From JBOGDS01 sp050743075 (GTDB taxonomy: Bacteria; Actinomycetota; Actinomycetes; Jiangellales; Jiangellaceae), in assembly GCA_050743075.1 (NCBI GenBank), contig JBOGDS010000105.1:1-11496 (forward strand): a stretch of DNA of 11,496 nucleotides, in the 5' to 3' direction. The position numbers and the translations under genes were made by a program. The notes below the pieces were generated by a model that saw only the letters and a program-made list of their open reading frames with translations, was not told the DNA's origin and did no database searches. This document shows, one piece after another, positions 1 to 5,867 of the stretch (within the stretch, counting starts at the first letter, position 1; each line of letters opens with the position of its first letter).

Positions 1-51
1 CCTGAACGTCCTTCCGTCCAGGCGGGCTCCGCGCGTCCCGAGTCGGTCAGG

Positions 52-294
52 TCACTCGACGGCTCCGACCGTCACCGACCCGCGTCCGACGACGGCGTCC
101 TCATCGGTCACCACCTCCATCTCGCCGAGCAGCGTCCGCCCCTCGGCTGGTGCGGAGTCGGCCGTGATCGTGCCGTCGACCGCGGCCGACTCGCCGTTGT
201 CGAGCGAGAACACCGTCGCCGGCACGTCCAGGCTGCCCAGCGCCTCCGCGTAGAAGACGTCGCGATAGTCGAACTCCGTGGTGCCCGACGCGCA
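52..294 (-). pseudogene. C-terminal fragment of an unknown protein
   Basis: A minus-strand frame reads about 80 residues, including EFDYRDVFYAEALGSLDVP and EGRTLLGEMEVVTDEDAVVG, and ends at a TGA at 52-54. The mix of Asp, Glu, Val, Thr and Ala looks like real actinobacterial coding sequence. The frame stays open to an ATG at 339, but the residues before about position 294 are Arg/Ser-rich and lie opposite the ArsR-like remnant on the plus strand, so that ATG is probably not the true start. I read this as the end of a gene whose 5' part was lost at a junction near 295. I do not recognise the family and assign no function. Confidence 0.4.
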
Positions 295-295
295 A

Positions 296-362
296 CGACG
301 GCCGCGCCGGCTCGAGGTGCGGCCGCTCAAGGCCGCCACCGACTCGCTGGAGAACTACCGCC
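296..362 (+). pseudogene. Possible ArsR-family regulator C-terminal remnant
   Basis: The plus-strand frame reads LEVRPLKAATDSLENYR directly before the ATG of the SRPBCC-type remnant. ArsR/SmtB regulators encoded next to SRPBCC genes often end in a similar stretch, with a pattern like 'PLRAATDWLExYRxFW'. The helix-turn-helix part is absent and the upstream sequence belongs to an unrelated minus-strand frame, so at most the last fifth of the gene remains. The identification rests on a short motif and on context (ArsR, SRPBCC, VOC is a common gene order). It could be chance similarity. Confidence 0.35.
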
Positions 363-569
363 ATGACCATCGCAGCCCCGAGCGTGGCGACGCGGACGGA
401 CACGGAGATCGTGTTGAGGCGGACGTTCGACGCTCCGCGCCGCATGGTCCTTGACGCCCTGACCTAGCCCCGAGTCGCTCATGCGCCGGTACAGCGCGCA
501 GGGCTGGAACCTCGTCACGTGTTCGAGCGGCTCGCCGCGATGCTCCCTGAGATATTCCTATTGCGTTGA
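363..569 (+). pseudogene. Broken SRPBCC/AHSA1-type gene
   Basis: From ATG 363 the frame reads MTIAAPSVATRTDTEIVL, then RRTFDAPRRMVLDALT, the typical N-terminus of an AHSA1-like SRPBCC (START-fold) protein. A TAG at 465-467 replaces a codon in the 'ALTxPE' turn. One extra base then shifts the frame to ESLMRRYSAQGWNLVTC, which matches the next conserved segment (family pattern 'RRWYG..GW.....C'). After that the sequence jumps to FERLAAML, a typical C-terminal helix, so most of the central beta-sheet is deleted. An intact homologue is about 150-170 residues; fewer than 70 codons remain. It precedes the VOC remnant, its usual partner in such cassettes. Identification is from motif recognition only. 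Confidence 0.72.
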
Positions 570-625
570 ATTCACACCCGGCAACCTGTTGCAGAGCGTG
601 TCCACGTGCTCGACGGTGAAGGGAT

Positions 626-632
626 GAGGAGA
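626..632 (+). promoter_or_regulatory. Shine-Dalgarno of the VOC remnant
   Basis: GAGGAGA lies seven bases before the ATG at 640. This good ribosome binding site fixes the ancestral start of the broken VOC gene, and shows that the ATG is the original start although only five codons can be read before the first lesion. Confidence 0.6.
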
Positions 633-639
633 TCGCATC

Positions 640-1041
640 ATGAACTGGACGCTTTGAGGTAGTGATCGTTCCAGTCTCGGACGTCGACCGCGCCAAGGGC
701 TTCGACGCCGAGCAGGTCGGCTTCAACGTGGACCATGACACCGAGGTCAGCGATGGGAACCGCGTCGTACAGCTGACTCCCCCGGGGTCGGGCTGCTCGA
801 TCGTCGTGGGCGAAGGAATCCCCCCGGATATGGGGCCAGGCTCGCTCGAGGGTCTGCAGAGCTGGTCGTCTCGGACCTCCACGCCGCGCTTGCCCAGCTC
901 GTCGAGCGAGGGGTATAGGTCAGCGAGATCCAGGTCATGGGTGAAAGCCCGAGTTCCCTCCCTGACCCGCTCGATAACGTCGGGTTCGTCTATCTTCAGC
1001 AATCCTGGGCCGTGCAGCAGATTTCCCCCCGCGCCCAGTAG
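640..1041 (+). pseudogene. Broken VOC (glyoxalase/bleomycin-resistance-like) gene
   Basis: Three frames together rebuild a VOC-superfamily protein of about 130 residues. It starts MNWTL at ATG 640. One extra T at about 655 shifts the frame to EVVIVPVSDVDRAKGF, then EQVGFNVDHDTEVSDG and LTPPGSGCSIVVGEGI. A second frameshift near 859 leads to LVVSDLHAALAQLVERGV. A TAG at 913-915 sits where the family normally has Glu ('RGVEVSEIQVMG'). The rest reads VSEIQVMGESPSSL, DPLDNVGFVY and WAVQQISPRAQ, ending at TAG 1039-1041. The usual 'SDPDGNGW' loop has shrunk to LQQSW, and the expected RFY is GFD. Four or more independent lesions make this a dead gene. The VOC fold normally binds a metal or small ligand; the substrate is unknown. 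Confidence 0.85.
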
Positions 1042-1222
1042 GTCAAATGCAGCAGGAGAGCTTGCTGAGGTCTTGTCGAAGGGGCGGCGAATCATGGTCC
1101 TTTGCCGTGAGCCAAGGATGCCGAGCCGGTCGACCATCTCTGCGCCTCGCGCACACTCGCAGCGGTCTCAGACGTGATCTTGTGGCTTGCGATGGACTGT
1201 GCGTCTTGGTATTCGTCTCTGC
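1042..1222 (+). other. Gene-free spacer between VOC remnant and mazEF
   Basis: I read this stretch in all six frames and found nothing I can assign. Open frames cross it, but they change character abruptly and are rich in Ser, Arg and Cys, as expected of non-coding high-GC DNA. It is less GC-rich in feel than the core operon and may be remnant mobile or island DNA, but I see no terminal repeat or transposase motif. Confidence 0.4.
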
Positions 1223-1228
1223 TATCAT
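1223..1228 (+). promoter_or_regulatory. -10 element of a leaderless mazEF promoter
   Basis: TATCAT ends exactly six bases before the ATG at 1235. This is the spacing expected when transcription starts on the A of the start codon. There is no Shine-Dalgarno-like purine run before the ATG, which supports a leaderless antitoxin mRNA. A -35 match is poor: the hexamer at 17-bp spacing (1200-1205) reads TGCGTC. Confidence 0.55.
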
Positions 1229-1234
1229 CAGCGT

Positions 1235-1483
1235 ATGGCTTCTCTCATACAAGCTCGCATACCCGATGACCTGGCGGCAGCTGCGCGTCAGCGTGCCAAG
1301 GACCAGGAGAAGTCCCTGTCTGCCTACGTGACCGACTTGGTGCGCTGGGACATGGAGGTCGCGCGTCGTGAGAGGTTCTGGGCCGAGGTCGAGAAGACGA
1401 TGACGACTCCGGAGGCGCGCTCCGACCTCGCAGCCGAAATTGAGGCGTTCGAGGGCACCATGGCTGACGGCCTCGAGTCGTGA
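1235..1483 (+). CDS. mazE: MazE-type antitoxin, ribbon-helix-helix family
   Basis: This 82-residue protein is the likely antitoxin for the MazF-like toxin that overlaps it. Its N-terminus (residues 3-40, starting SLIQARIPDDLAAAARQRAK and continuing through LSAYVTDLVRWDM) fits a ribbon-helix-helix DNA-binding domain: a short beta strand and two helices, with 'IPDDL' at the turn. The C-terminal half (about 41-82) is acidic and predicted helical, typical of the toxin-wrapping tail. I chose ATG 1235 because family homology begins there and a -10 box sits at the leaderless distance. Its stop overlaps the toxin start by four bases (GTGA), so the pair is translationally coupled. Antitoxins of this class normally repress their own promoter. 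No damage is visible, unlike in the neighbouring genes. Confidence 0.82.
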   Translation: MASLIQARIPDDLAAAARQRAKDQEKSLSAYVTDLVRWDMEVARRERFWAEVEKTMTTPEARSDLAAEIEAFEGTMADGLES

Positions 1484-1812
1484 CACCACGTCGCGGTCAG
1501 ATTTGGAGCGGTGATCTCGGCAGTCCGATCGGCCACGAGCAGGCCAAATCTCGGCCCTTGCTGGTGGTCAGCGGCGACCGGTTCTCCGGGACCGAGCTGG
1601 TGACGGTCTTGCCGATCACCACCGCTCACCGCCCTTATCCCACTCGGGTGGAGCTCGATGGGCCTCTCGACGAGGTCTGTTACGTTCAAGTCGAGCAGAT
1701 CCGGACGATCTCCACGAGACGGCTGATCAACTATCTGGCCGATATCGATCCGGTAGACATGGCCAAGGTCGAAGACGTGCTGGCGCTCTTCCTCGAGTTG
1801 CAGACCAGCTGA
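1480..1812 (+). CDS. mazF: MazF/PemK-family endoribonuclease toxin
   Basis: This 110-residue protein has the full layout of a MazF/PemK toxin. The N-terminal strand RRGQIWSGDLG (residues 4-14) is followed by the loop IGHEQAKSRPLLVVSGDRF (17-35), which carries the conserved Arg-Pro. Then come LVTVLPITTAHRPYPTRVEL, the second signature with the active-site Thr region, and VQVEQIRTISTRRL. The C-terminal helix (VDMAKVEDVLALFLEL) completes the fold. Length is normal (110-120 residues). MazF toxins are ribosome-independent RNases that cut mRNA, and sometimes rRNA or tRNA, at short single-stranded motifs; the target sequence cannot be read from the gene. GTG 1480 is the start, inside the antitoxin's last codons. 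The gene looks intact and is probably functional. Confidence 0.9.
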   Translation: MTPRRGQIWSGDLGSPIGHEQAKSRPLLVVSGDRFSGTELVTVLPITTAHRPYPTRVELDGPLDEVCYVQVEQIRTISTRRLINYLADIDPVDMAKVEDVLALFLELQTS

Positions 1813-2282
1813 TCGGGGGAGGGCCGTCCCATCCCACTGGAATGGGGCGCAGCGCTAGATCAGTCGGCCTGACCGTGATCAATGCGGGCGACGTACTCGG
1901 GCTGGACACGCACTGCTGCCTTGGGCTCGGAACTGCCTCACAGCTCGACGTGCCGTCGAGCATCAGCCGCATCGCGCGGCGGCTTCTACCGTCGATGTGG
2001 AGTATCTCAAGAGAATCGGGGGCCTCCCGAATGCCGTGGTCGGCGAGAGGCGCTGGACGAGGGCTGGTTGACTACCTCCCAGACGACGAGAACGACACGG
2101 CGCTCCACCGGGCTGTCGTCAAGCTCCCCCGCCACCGGCTCGGGGTCGGGTAGGTCTGAACGGGAACCTGTTCTGGCTGGACCATGCGCCGCCGCCAGTT
2201 GCCGCCGTTGCGTATTCACCGAGAGTCCGGTGAGCGCGCCACGAGGCAAGCCCCATGGCTCCCGCCAGTGTCTGTGCGCGTG
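1813..2282. other. About 470 bases without a recognisable gene
   Basis: No frame gives a protein I recognise. Two short stretches have coding-like character. On the plus strand, 1991-2071 reads VDVEYLKRIGGLPNAVVG and soon hits TGA. On the minus strand, PEYVARIDHGQAD ends at a stop at 1860-1862. Both may be scraps of lost genes. The sequence before 2282 is where the AbiEii-like frame on the minus strand runs out. Confidence 0.4.
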
Positions 2283-3121
2283 TCACGCCGTCGCACCCGC
2301 CGGCCCCGCGCGCAAGTGCGTCGAGCAGGTCGCGGCGGCGCGTGGATCGCGCGGCCAGGTCGGACCGCCACGAAGTTCGAGCTCGCGGATGAGCAGATCG
2401 GTTTTGCTTGGCCAGCGTTCGAACAGCTGGGCCAGAACCTCCGGTCCGATGGTCGAGGTAGCGTCGACGCCGAGTAGGTGGGCGGCCGCGAGCGGTAGAT
2501 CGGTGCCTTCGGCGATGAGGATGTCGTTGCCGCTGGGGTCTCGTACAGCCGCTCGTGAGGGTCAGCAGATTCGGCGTACCAATGCAGGATCAGCGCGAGG
2601 TCGGCTGCGTCCTTGGCCTCCAGCCACTCGAAGCGGTCGAGCCAGGCGCCGAGCTTGGCTGCCACATAGCCGGCGACAGTCGGGATGCGGATCGTCCTCG
2701 CCAATGAGAGCGCGAGGTGGAGTGAAGCCGCGAAGATCTTCTCGAACGCCCACACGCTGAGCGCCTCGCCGCGTGTGGGTGGGTCGACGACTCCGTGGGG
2801 GGTCTTCGACGTCACCGCACGGCAGCAGGTCGACGTCGACGTCGGCGATGCGGAAGCGGATGCCGGTGTCGCTGACACGTGGGAACGCCGCTGCCAGGGC
2901 GCGATACGCATCCCAGGACGACAAGGCGAGCGCGAGGTCGAGGTCGCGAGTCGCGGTCGTTGCGAAGGTGTGACCAGCGCGCTGTGCAGGATGTCTCGGC
3001 ACCATGCACCGACGACCATCACCTTGTCGGGTGATAGTCCGTCGGTGACCCGCAGAGCGGCGTCGACAACCCGCGCGACCGGGTCGAGGAACCCGTGAGG
3101 AGTGTTGCTCAGGTCCAGCAA
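2283..3121 (-). pseudogene. Frameshifted AbiEii-like nucleotidyltransferase toxin gene
   Basis: Joining frames rebuilds a protein of about 280 residues. It starts LDLSNTPHGFLDPVARVVD, then DKVMVVGAWCRDILHSAL. After a one-base deletion near 2977 it reads GHTFATTATRDLDLALAL (the nucleotidyltransferase DxD), then RFRIADVDVDLLPCGDVEDP. One extra base in the G-run at 2797-2802 leads to GVVDPPTRGEALSVWAFEKI and GYVAAKLGAWLDRFEWLEAK. One lost base in the C-run near 2536 leads to AAAHLLGVDATSTIGPEVLA, LFERWPSKTDLLIRELELRG and a stop at 2283-2285. AbiEii-type (DUF1814) toxins transfer nucleotides to targets such as tRNA acceptor ends. 'DLLPCG' has Cys where I expect Phe. The true start is uncertain; 3121 (TTG) is the earliest plausible one. 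The family call is by motif. Confidence 0.68.
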
Positions 3122-3600
3122 AGCGGTCCCGCCACTCTTCGCGACGTTGCGTGCGCGCGGGTCGTCGCTGCTCGCCAAGTCGGCGTGAAACCAGCGGCCA
3201 GGTGCCGGGCGTACGCCAGCCAGCGGAGCGTCGCTGTTGTCGGGCGCGTGCCAGAACTTGCGTCGGACGACGATGTTGGCAGGCCCGTCCGAACGCCTGT
3301 TGTTGACGATGGGCAGCCGCGGGTCGTGCTCCTCGACGTAGAGGGTCAACGTCGCGGCTCGGAGCAGGTCGTCTGCCGCGCTCTCGCCCGAGACGAACAC
3401 GAGGTCATCGGCGTTGACTTCCTCACCCTGCCGAACTCGCCGCGGTAGGTCGCGATGGTGAGCTTCCTGGCAAGGCCTGTCGGGAACGCGGATGTCCAGA
3501 GATCGAGCAGCTCGTTTGGTGCGCGTGGGCGCGTTCGCTCTCGTACATGCAGCTCAGCCGGCATCCCTGTGATCGTCTCCAAGGCAGGCACGCCGCATGT
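3122..3600 (-). pseudogene. Frameshifted AbiEi-like antitoxin gene, partial
   Basis: Upstream of the nucleotidyltransferase remnant, on the same strand, several frames give a second broken gene: PAELHVRERTRPRAPNELLD then LWTSAFPTGLARKLTIATYR (about 3561-3421). A one-base loss at about 3419 leads to VNADDLVFVSGESAADDLLR, RLPIVNNRRSDGPANIVVRR and KFWHAPDN. Further indels give TWPLV, HADLASSDDPRARNVA and finally EEWRDRFAGPEQH in a third frame. The 'RKFWHAP ... PLV-ADL-AS-D-R' pattern resembles the C-terminal domain of AbiEi-family antitoxins, whose genes overlap the start of abiEii, as seems to be the case here. The N-terminal winged-helix part is not recognisable, and the sequence up to the tRNA is unassigned. 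It could be another regulator that pairs with nucleotidyltransferases. Confidence 0.45.
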
Positions 3601-3719
3601 GCTCGACGGCCCTGCGCCAAACCGAGGCTCCCGAGGAGTCGACGAGCGACCTCGATGTCGCCGTCGCACTCATGGACCTGTCCGCGACAAATCCGCTGGT
3701 CAGGCCAGCAATTCAGAAG

Positions 3720-3791
3720 CGCCCCCGGCAGGATTCGAACCTGCGCACCCGCCTCCGGAGGGCGGTGCTCTATCCCCTGAGCTACGGGGGC
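3720..3791 (-). tRNA. tRNA-Arg, anticodon CCG
   Basis: The minus strand folds into a full cloverleaf. The acceptor stem is GCCCCCG/CGGGGGC (3785-3791 with 3721-3727). The D-arm is GCTC/GAGC. The anticodon stem CCGCC/GGCGG closes the loop CTCCGGA, with anticodon CCG at plus 3756-3758, and the T-arm is GCAGG-TTCGAAT-CCTGC. The discriminator is G (3720). CCA is not encoded. The anticodon reads CGG arginine codons, which are frequent in this genome. Its 3' end faces the decayed region at 1-3719, the usual polarity for an integration site. Confidence 0.95.
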
Positions 3792-3804
3792 CAGGGCGGG
3801 GACG

Positions 3805-3810
3805 AGGATA
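3805..3810 (-). promoter_or_regulatory. Candidate -10 box for the tRNA-Arg
   Basis: Read on the minus strand this is TATCCT, 14 bases before the mature tRNA 5' end, a normal distance for a tRNA promoter. The -35 region at 17-bp spacing (CCGAGA) is a poor match, so the call is tentative. Confidence 0.35.
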
Positions 3811-3860
3811 CCAGCCGGCGATGCGCCTCTCGGCATGGCGATAGCGGCTCCGCCGTGCGT

Positions 3861-3890
3861 TTGACAGGAGATCGGGGTCGGCTCAGGGAT
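3861..3890 (+). promoter_or_regulatory. Candidate promoter with overlapping inverted repeat
   Basis: An exact TTGACA (3861-3866) is followed 18 bases later by AGGGAT (3885-3890), a weak -10 hexamer. The -10 half lies inside an inverted repeat, CTCAGGG (3882-3888) and CCCTGAG (3893-3899), spaced by ATGA. This could be an operator or an RNA hairpin. The next gene on this strand is the small membrane protein at 3969. The promoter call depends mainly on the perfect -35. Confidence 0.35.
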
Positions 3891-3968
3891 GACCCTGAGG
3901 CGGCCTGCGGCCGGCATCACCGACAATGGCAGCGAGGGGCCGGCGACCGGCTCTGAGAGGGTGGGGAC

Positions 3969-4151
3969 ATGTCCACAGGAACGAAGTACCTCATCGGCGG
4001 CGCGATCGGCGTGATCGTGCTCGCCTGGCTCACGACCTGGTGGTTCACCCTGCTGGTGCTGGTCGGTGTGCCGGTGGCCGGCTACCTGATGCTCGATCCG
4101 TCCCAGCGGCGCCGCCTCAAGCGCGGCAGCCGCAAGCAGCTGGGCGGCTGA
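3969..4151 (+). CDS. Small two-helix membrane protein, function unknown
   Basis: This 60-residue protein starts at ATG 3969 after a purine-rich ribosome binding site (GAGAGGGTGGGG). Residues about 7-25 (YLIGGAIGVIVLAWLTTWW) and 27-43 (TLLVLVGVPVAGYLMLD) form two hydrophobic segments joined by a very short turn, so it is a helical hairpin with both ends probably in the cytoplasm. The last 15 residues are strongly basic (RRRLKRGSRK). I know no function for it. It precedes argS by 52 bases, but argS seems to have its own promoter, so the two need not be one operon. Composition and codon use fit the core genome, and the clear start context makes it a likely real gene. Confidence 0.72.
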   Translation: MSTGTKYLIGGAIGVIVLAWLTTWWFTLLVLVGVPVAGYLMLDPSQRRRLKRGSRKQLGG

Positions 4152-4160
4152 CCACGGCGG

Positions 4161-4190
4161 CCACGCGGCCCGGTCACCGCGGCCGCGTGG
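4161..4190 (+). repeat. Exact 10-bp inverted repeat before argS
   Basis: CCACGCGGCC (4161-4170) and GGCCGCGTGG (4181-4190) are exact reverse complements separated by ten bases. One more G-C pair (4160/4191) extends the stem to 11 bp. It lies between the small membrane gene and argS and covers the -35/spacer region of the likely argS promoter. No T-tract follows, so as a terminator it would be atypical. It could be an operator, a terminator stem for the upstream gene, or both. Confidence 0.7.
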
Positions 4191-4191
4191 C

Positions 4192-4197
4192 TACGAT
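4192..4197 (+). promoter_or_regulatory. -10 element of a leaderless argS promoter
   Basis: TACGAT fits the actinobacterial TANNNT pattern and ends six bases before the GTG at 4204, so transcription should start on or next to the start codon. No Shine-Dalgarno is visible before the GTG. Leaderless mRNAs with this geometry are common in actinobacteria. The -35 hexamer is not obvious because the region is occupied by the inverted repeat. Confidence 0.6.
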
Positions 4198-4203
4198 TGG
4201 GCG

Positions 4204-5862
4204 GTGACCCCCGAGCAGCTGTCCTCCGCGGTCCGTGACGTGCTCACGGCCGCGGTCGACGCCGGCGAGGTGTCACTGTCCGACGGTGTGCCTGGTCAGG
4301 TCACGCTCGAGCGGCCGCGCAACCGAGACCACGGTGACTACGCGACGAACGTCGCGCTGCAGCTCGCGAAGAAGGCGGGCACGGATCCGCGGGCCCTCGC
4401 CGAGCTGCTGGCGACGCGCCTGCGCGACGTCGAGGGCGTCGACGCCGTCGACGTCGCCGGTCCGGGTTTCCTGAACATCTCCGTCTCCGCGGCGGCACAG
4501 GGCGAGCTCGCCCGCACGGTCGTCGAGGCAGGCGAGCGGTACGGCCACAACGAGACACTGGTCGGCGAACGGGTGAATCTCGAGTTCGTGTCGGCCAACC
4601 CCACCGGGCCCCTGCACATGGGTAGCACGCGGTGGGCTGCGGTGGGCGACGCGCTGGGGCGGATTCTCTCCGCCTGCGGGGCCGACGTGACACGGGAGTA
4701 CTACTTCAACGACCACGGCGCTCAGATCGACCGCTTCGCTCAGTCGCTGCTCGCCCGCGCCAAGGGTGAGCCCGCGCCGGAGAACGGATACGGCGGTGAG
4801 TACATCGCCGAGATCGCTGACCATCTCGTTCGGCGGAACCCTGGTGTGCTCGACCTGCCGGAGGCCGAGGCCCGCGAGGTCTTCCGCCGAGAAGGCGTCG
4901 ACCTGATGTTCGCGGAGATCAAGAAGACTCTGCACGAGTTCGGCGTCGACTTCGACGTCTACTTCCACGAGGACAGCCTGCACAAGAGCGGCGCCGTCGA
5001 GCATGCCGTCGATCGGTTGCGGGAGCTCGGCCACGTTTACGAGAAGGACGGCGCCACCTGGCTGCGGTCCACGGCGTTCGGCGACGACAAGGACAGACCG
5101 GTCATCCGGTCGAACGGCCACCCGGCGTACATCTCCGGGGACCTCGCCTACTACCTGAACAAGCGCGAGCGCGGTTTCGACCGCTTGATCATCATGCTGG
5201 GTGCCGATCATCACGGCTACGTGGGTCGGATGATGGCCATGTGCAAGGCCTTCGGTGACGAACCGGGGCGCAACCTCGAGATCCTCATCGGCCAGCTGGT
5301 CAACCTTGTCCGCGACGGTAAGCCATTGAAGATGAGCAAGCGAGCCGGCACGATCGTCACGCTCGACGACCTCGTCGACGCCATCGGGGTCGACGCCGGC
5401 CGCTACGCGCTGGCGAGGTACTCGTCCGACTCGGTGATCGACCTCGACCTGACCCTCTGGGCCAAGAAGGCCCCTGACAACCCGGTCTTCTACGTGCAGT
5501 ACGCGCACGCCAGGCTGGCGTCGATCATGCGCAACGCCGCCGAGCTCGGCGTTGACCGGAGCACGCTCCGGCCGGAGCTGCTCGACCACGAGCGCGAGTC
5601 GGCCCTGCTCGGTGCCCTCGGCGAGTTCCCGCGCGTCGTCGCCACCGCGGCCGAGCTGCGCGAGCCGCACCGGGTCGCCCGCTACCTGGAGGAGCTCGCC
5701 GCCACCTTCCACCGCTTCTACGACCACTGCCGGGTACTCCCGATGGGCGACGAGGAGCCCACCGACCTGCACCGGGCGCGGCTGTGGCTGGTCGAGGCGA
5801 CGCGCGTGGTCCTCGCCAACGGGCTCGGGCTGCTGGGCGTCGCGGCTCCGGACCGGATGTAG
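4204..5862 (+). CDS. argS: Arginyl-tRNA synthetase
   Basis: This 552-residue class I synthetase charges tRNA-Arg with arginine using ATP in the cytoplasm. Residues about 1-95 form the ArgRS-specific N-terminal tRNA-binding domain (RDHGDYATNVALQLAKKAG, then GPGFLNI). The Rossmann catalytic core has EFVSANPTGPLHMGSTRW (127-144), where HMGS stands for the HIGH signature. It continues with YYFNDHGAQIDRF (166-178), YISGDLAYYL and the KMSK loop LKMSKRAGT (375-383). The C-terminal part (about 425-552, from PVFYVQYAHARL) is the DALR anticodon-binding helix bundle. Length is typical. Ser in the fourth position of the HIGH motif is tolerated; actinobacterial ArgRSs often lack the last His. GTG 4204 is chosen from family alignment and the leaderless promoter. 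lysA follows after five bases. Confidence 0.97.
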   Translation: MTPEQLSSAVRDVLTAAVDAGEVSLSDGVPGQVTLERPRNRDHGDYATNVALQLAKKAGTDPRALAELLATRLRDVEGVDAVDVAGPGFLNISVSAAAQGELARTVVEAGERYGHNETLVGERVNLEFVSANPTGPLHMGSTRWAAVGDALGRILSACGADVTREYYFNDHGAQIDRFAQSLLARAKGEPAPENGYGGEYIAEIADHLVRRNPGVLDLPEAEAREVFRREGVDLMFAEIKKTLHEFGVDFDVYFHEDSLHKSGAVEHAVDRLRELGHVYEKDGATWLRSTAFGDDKDRPVIRSNGHPAYISGDLAYYLNKRERGFDRLIIMLGADHHGYVGRMMAMCKAFGDEPGRNLEILIGQLVNLVRDGKPLKMSKRAGTIVTLDDLVDAIGVDAGRYALARYSSDSVIDLDLTLWAKKAPDNPVFYVQYAHARLASIMRNAAELGVDRSTLRPELLDHERESALLGALGEFPRVVATAAELREPHRVARYLEELAATFHRFYDHCRVLPMGDEEPTDLHRARLWLVEATRVVLANGLGLLGVAAPDRM

Positions 5863-5867
5863 CCGCC

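Noticed and set aside
355..1137. 260-codon minus-strand frame across the SRPBCC/VOC region
   Set aside because: The plus strand, read with frameshifts, gives clear SRPBCC and VOC motifs; the minus frame is their shadow.
1882..2760. 292-codon plus-strand frame
   Set aside because: It is Ser/Arg/Gly-rich without any motif, and it covers sequence that codes for the AbiEii-like remnant on the other strand.
1..3719. Transposase or insertion sequence ends in the decayed region
   Set aside because: I looked for terminal inverted repeats, target duplications and DDE motifs and saw none convincing.
5784..5867. Upstream ATG start for lysA inside argS
   Set aside because: The extra 28 residues are Arg/Gly-rich shadow sequence of argS; homology begins at GTG 5868, five bases after the argS stop.
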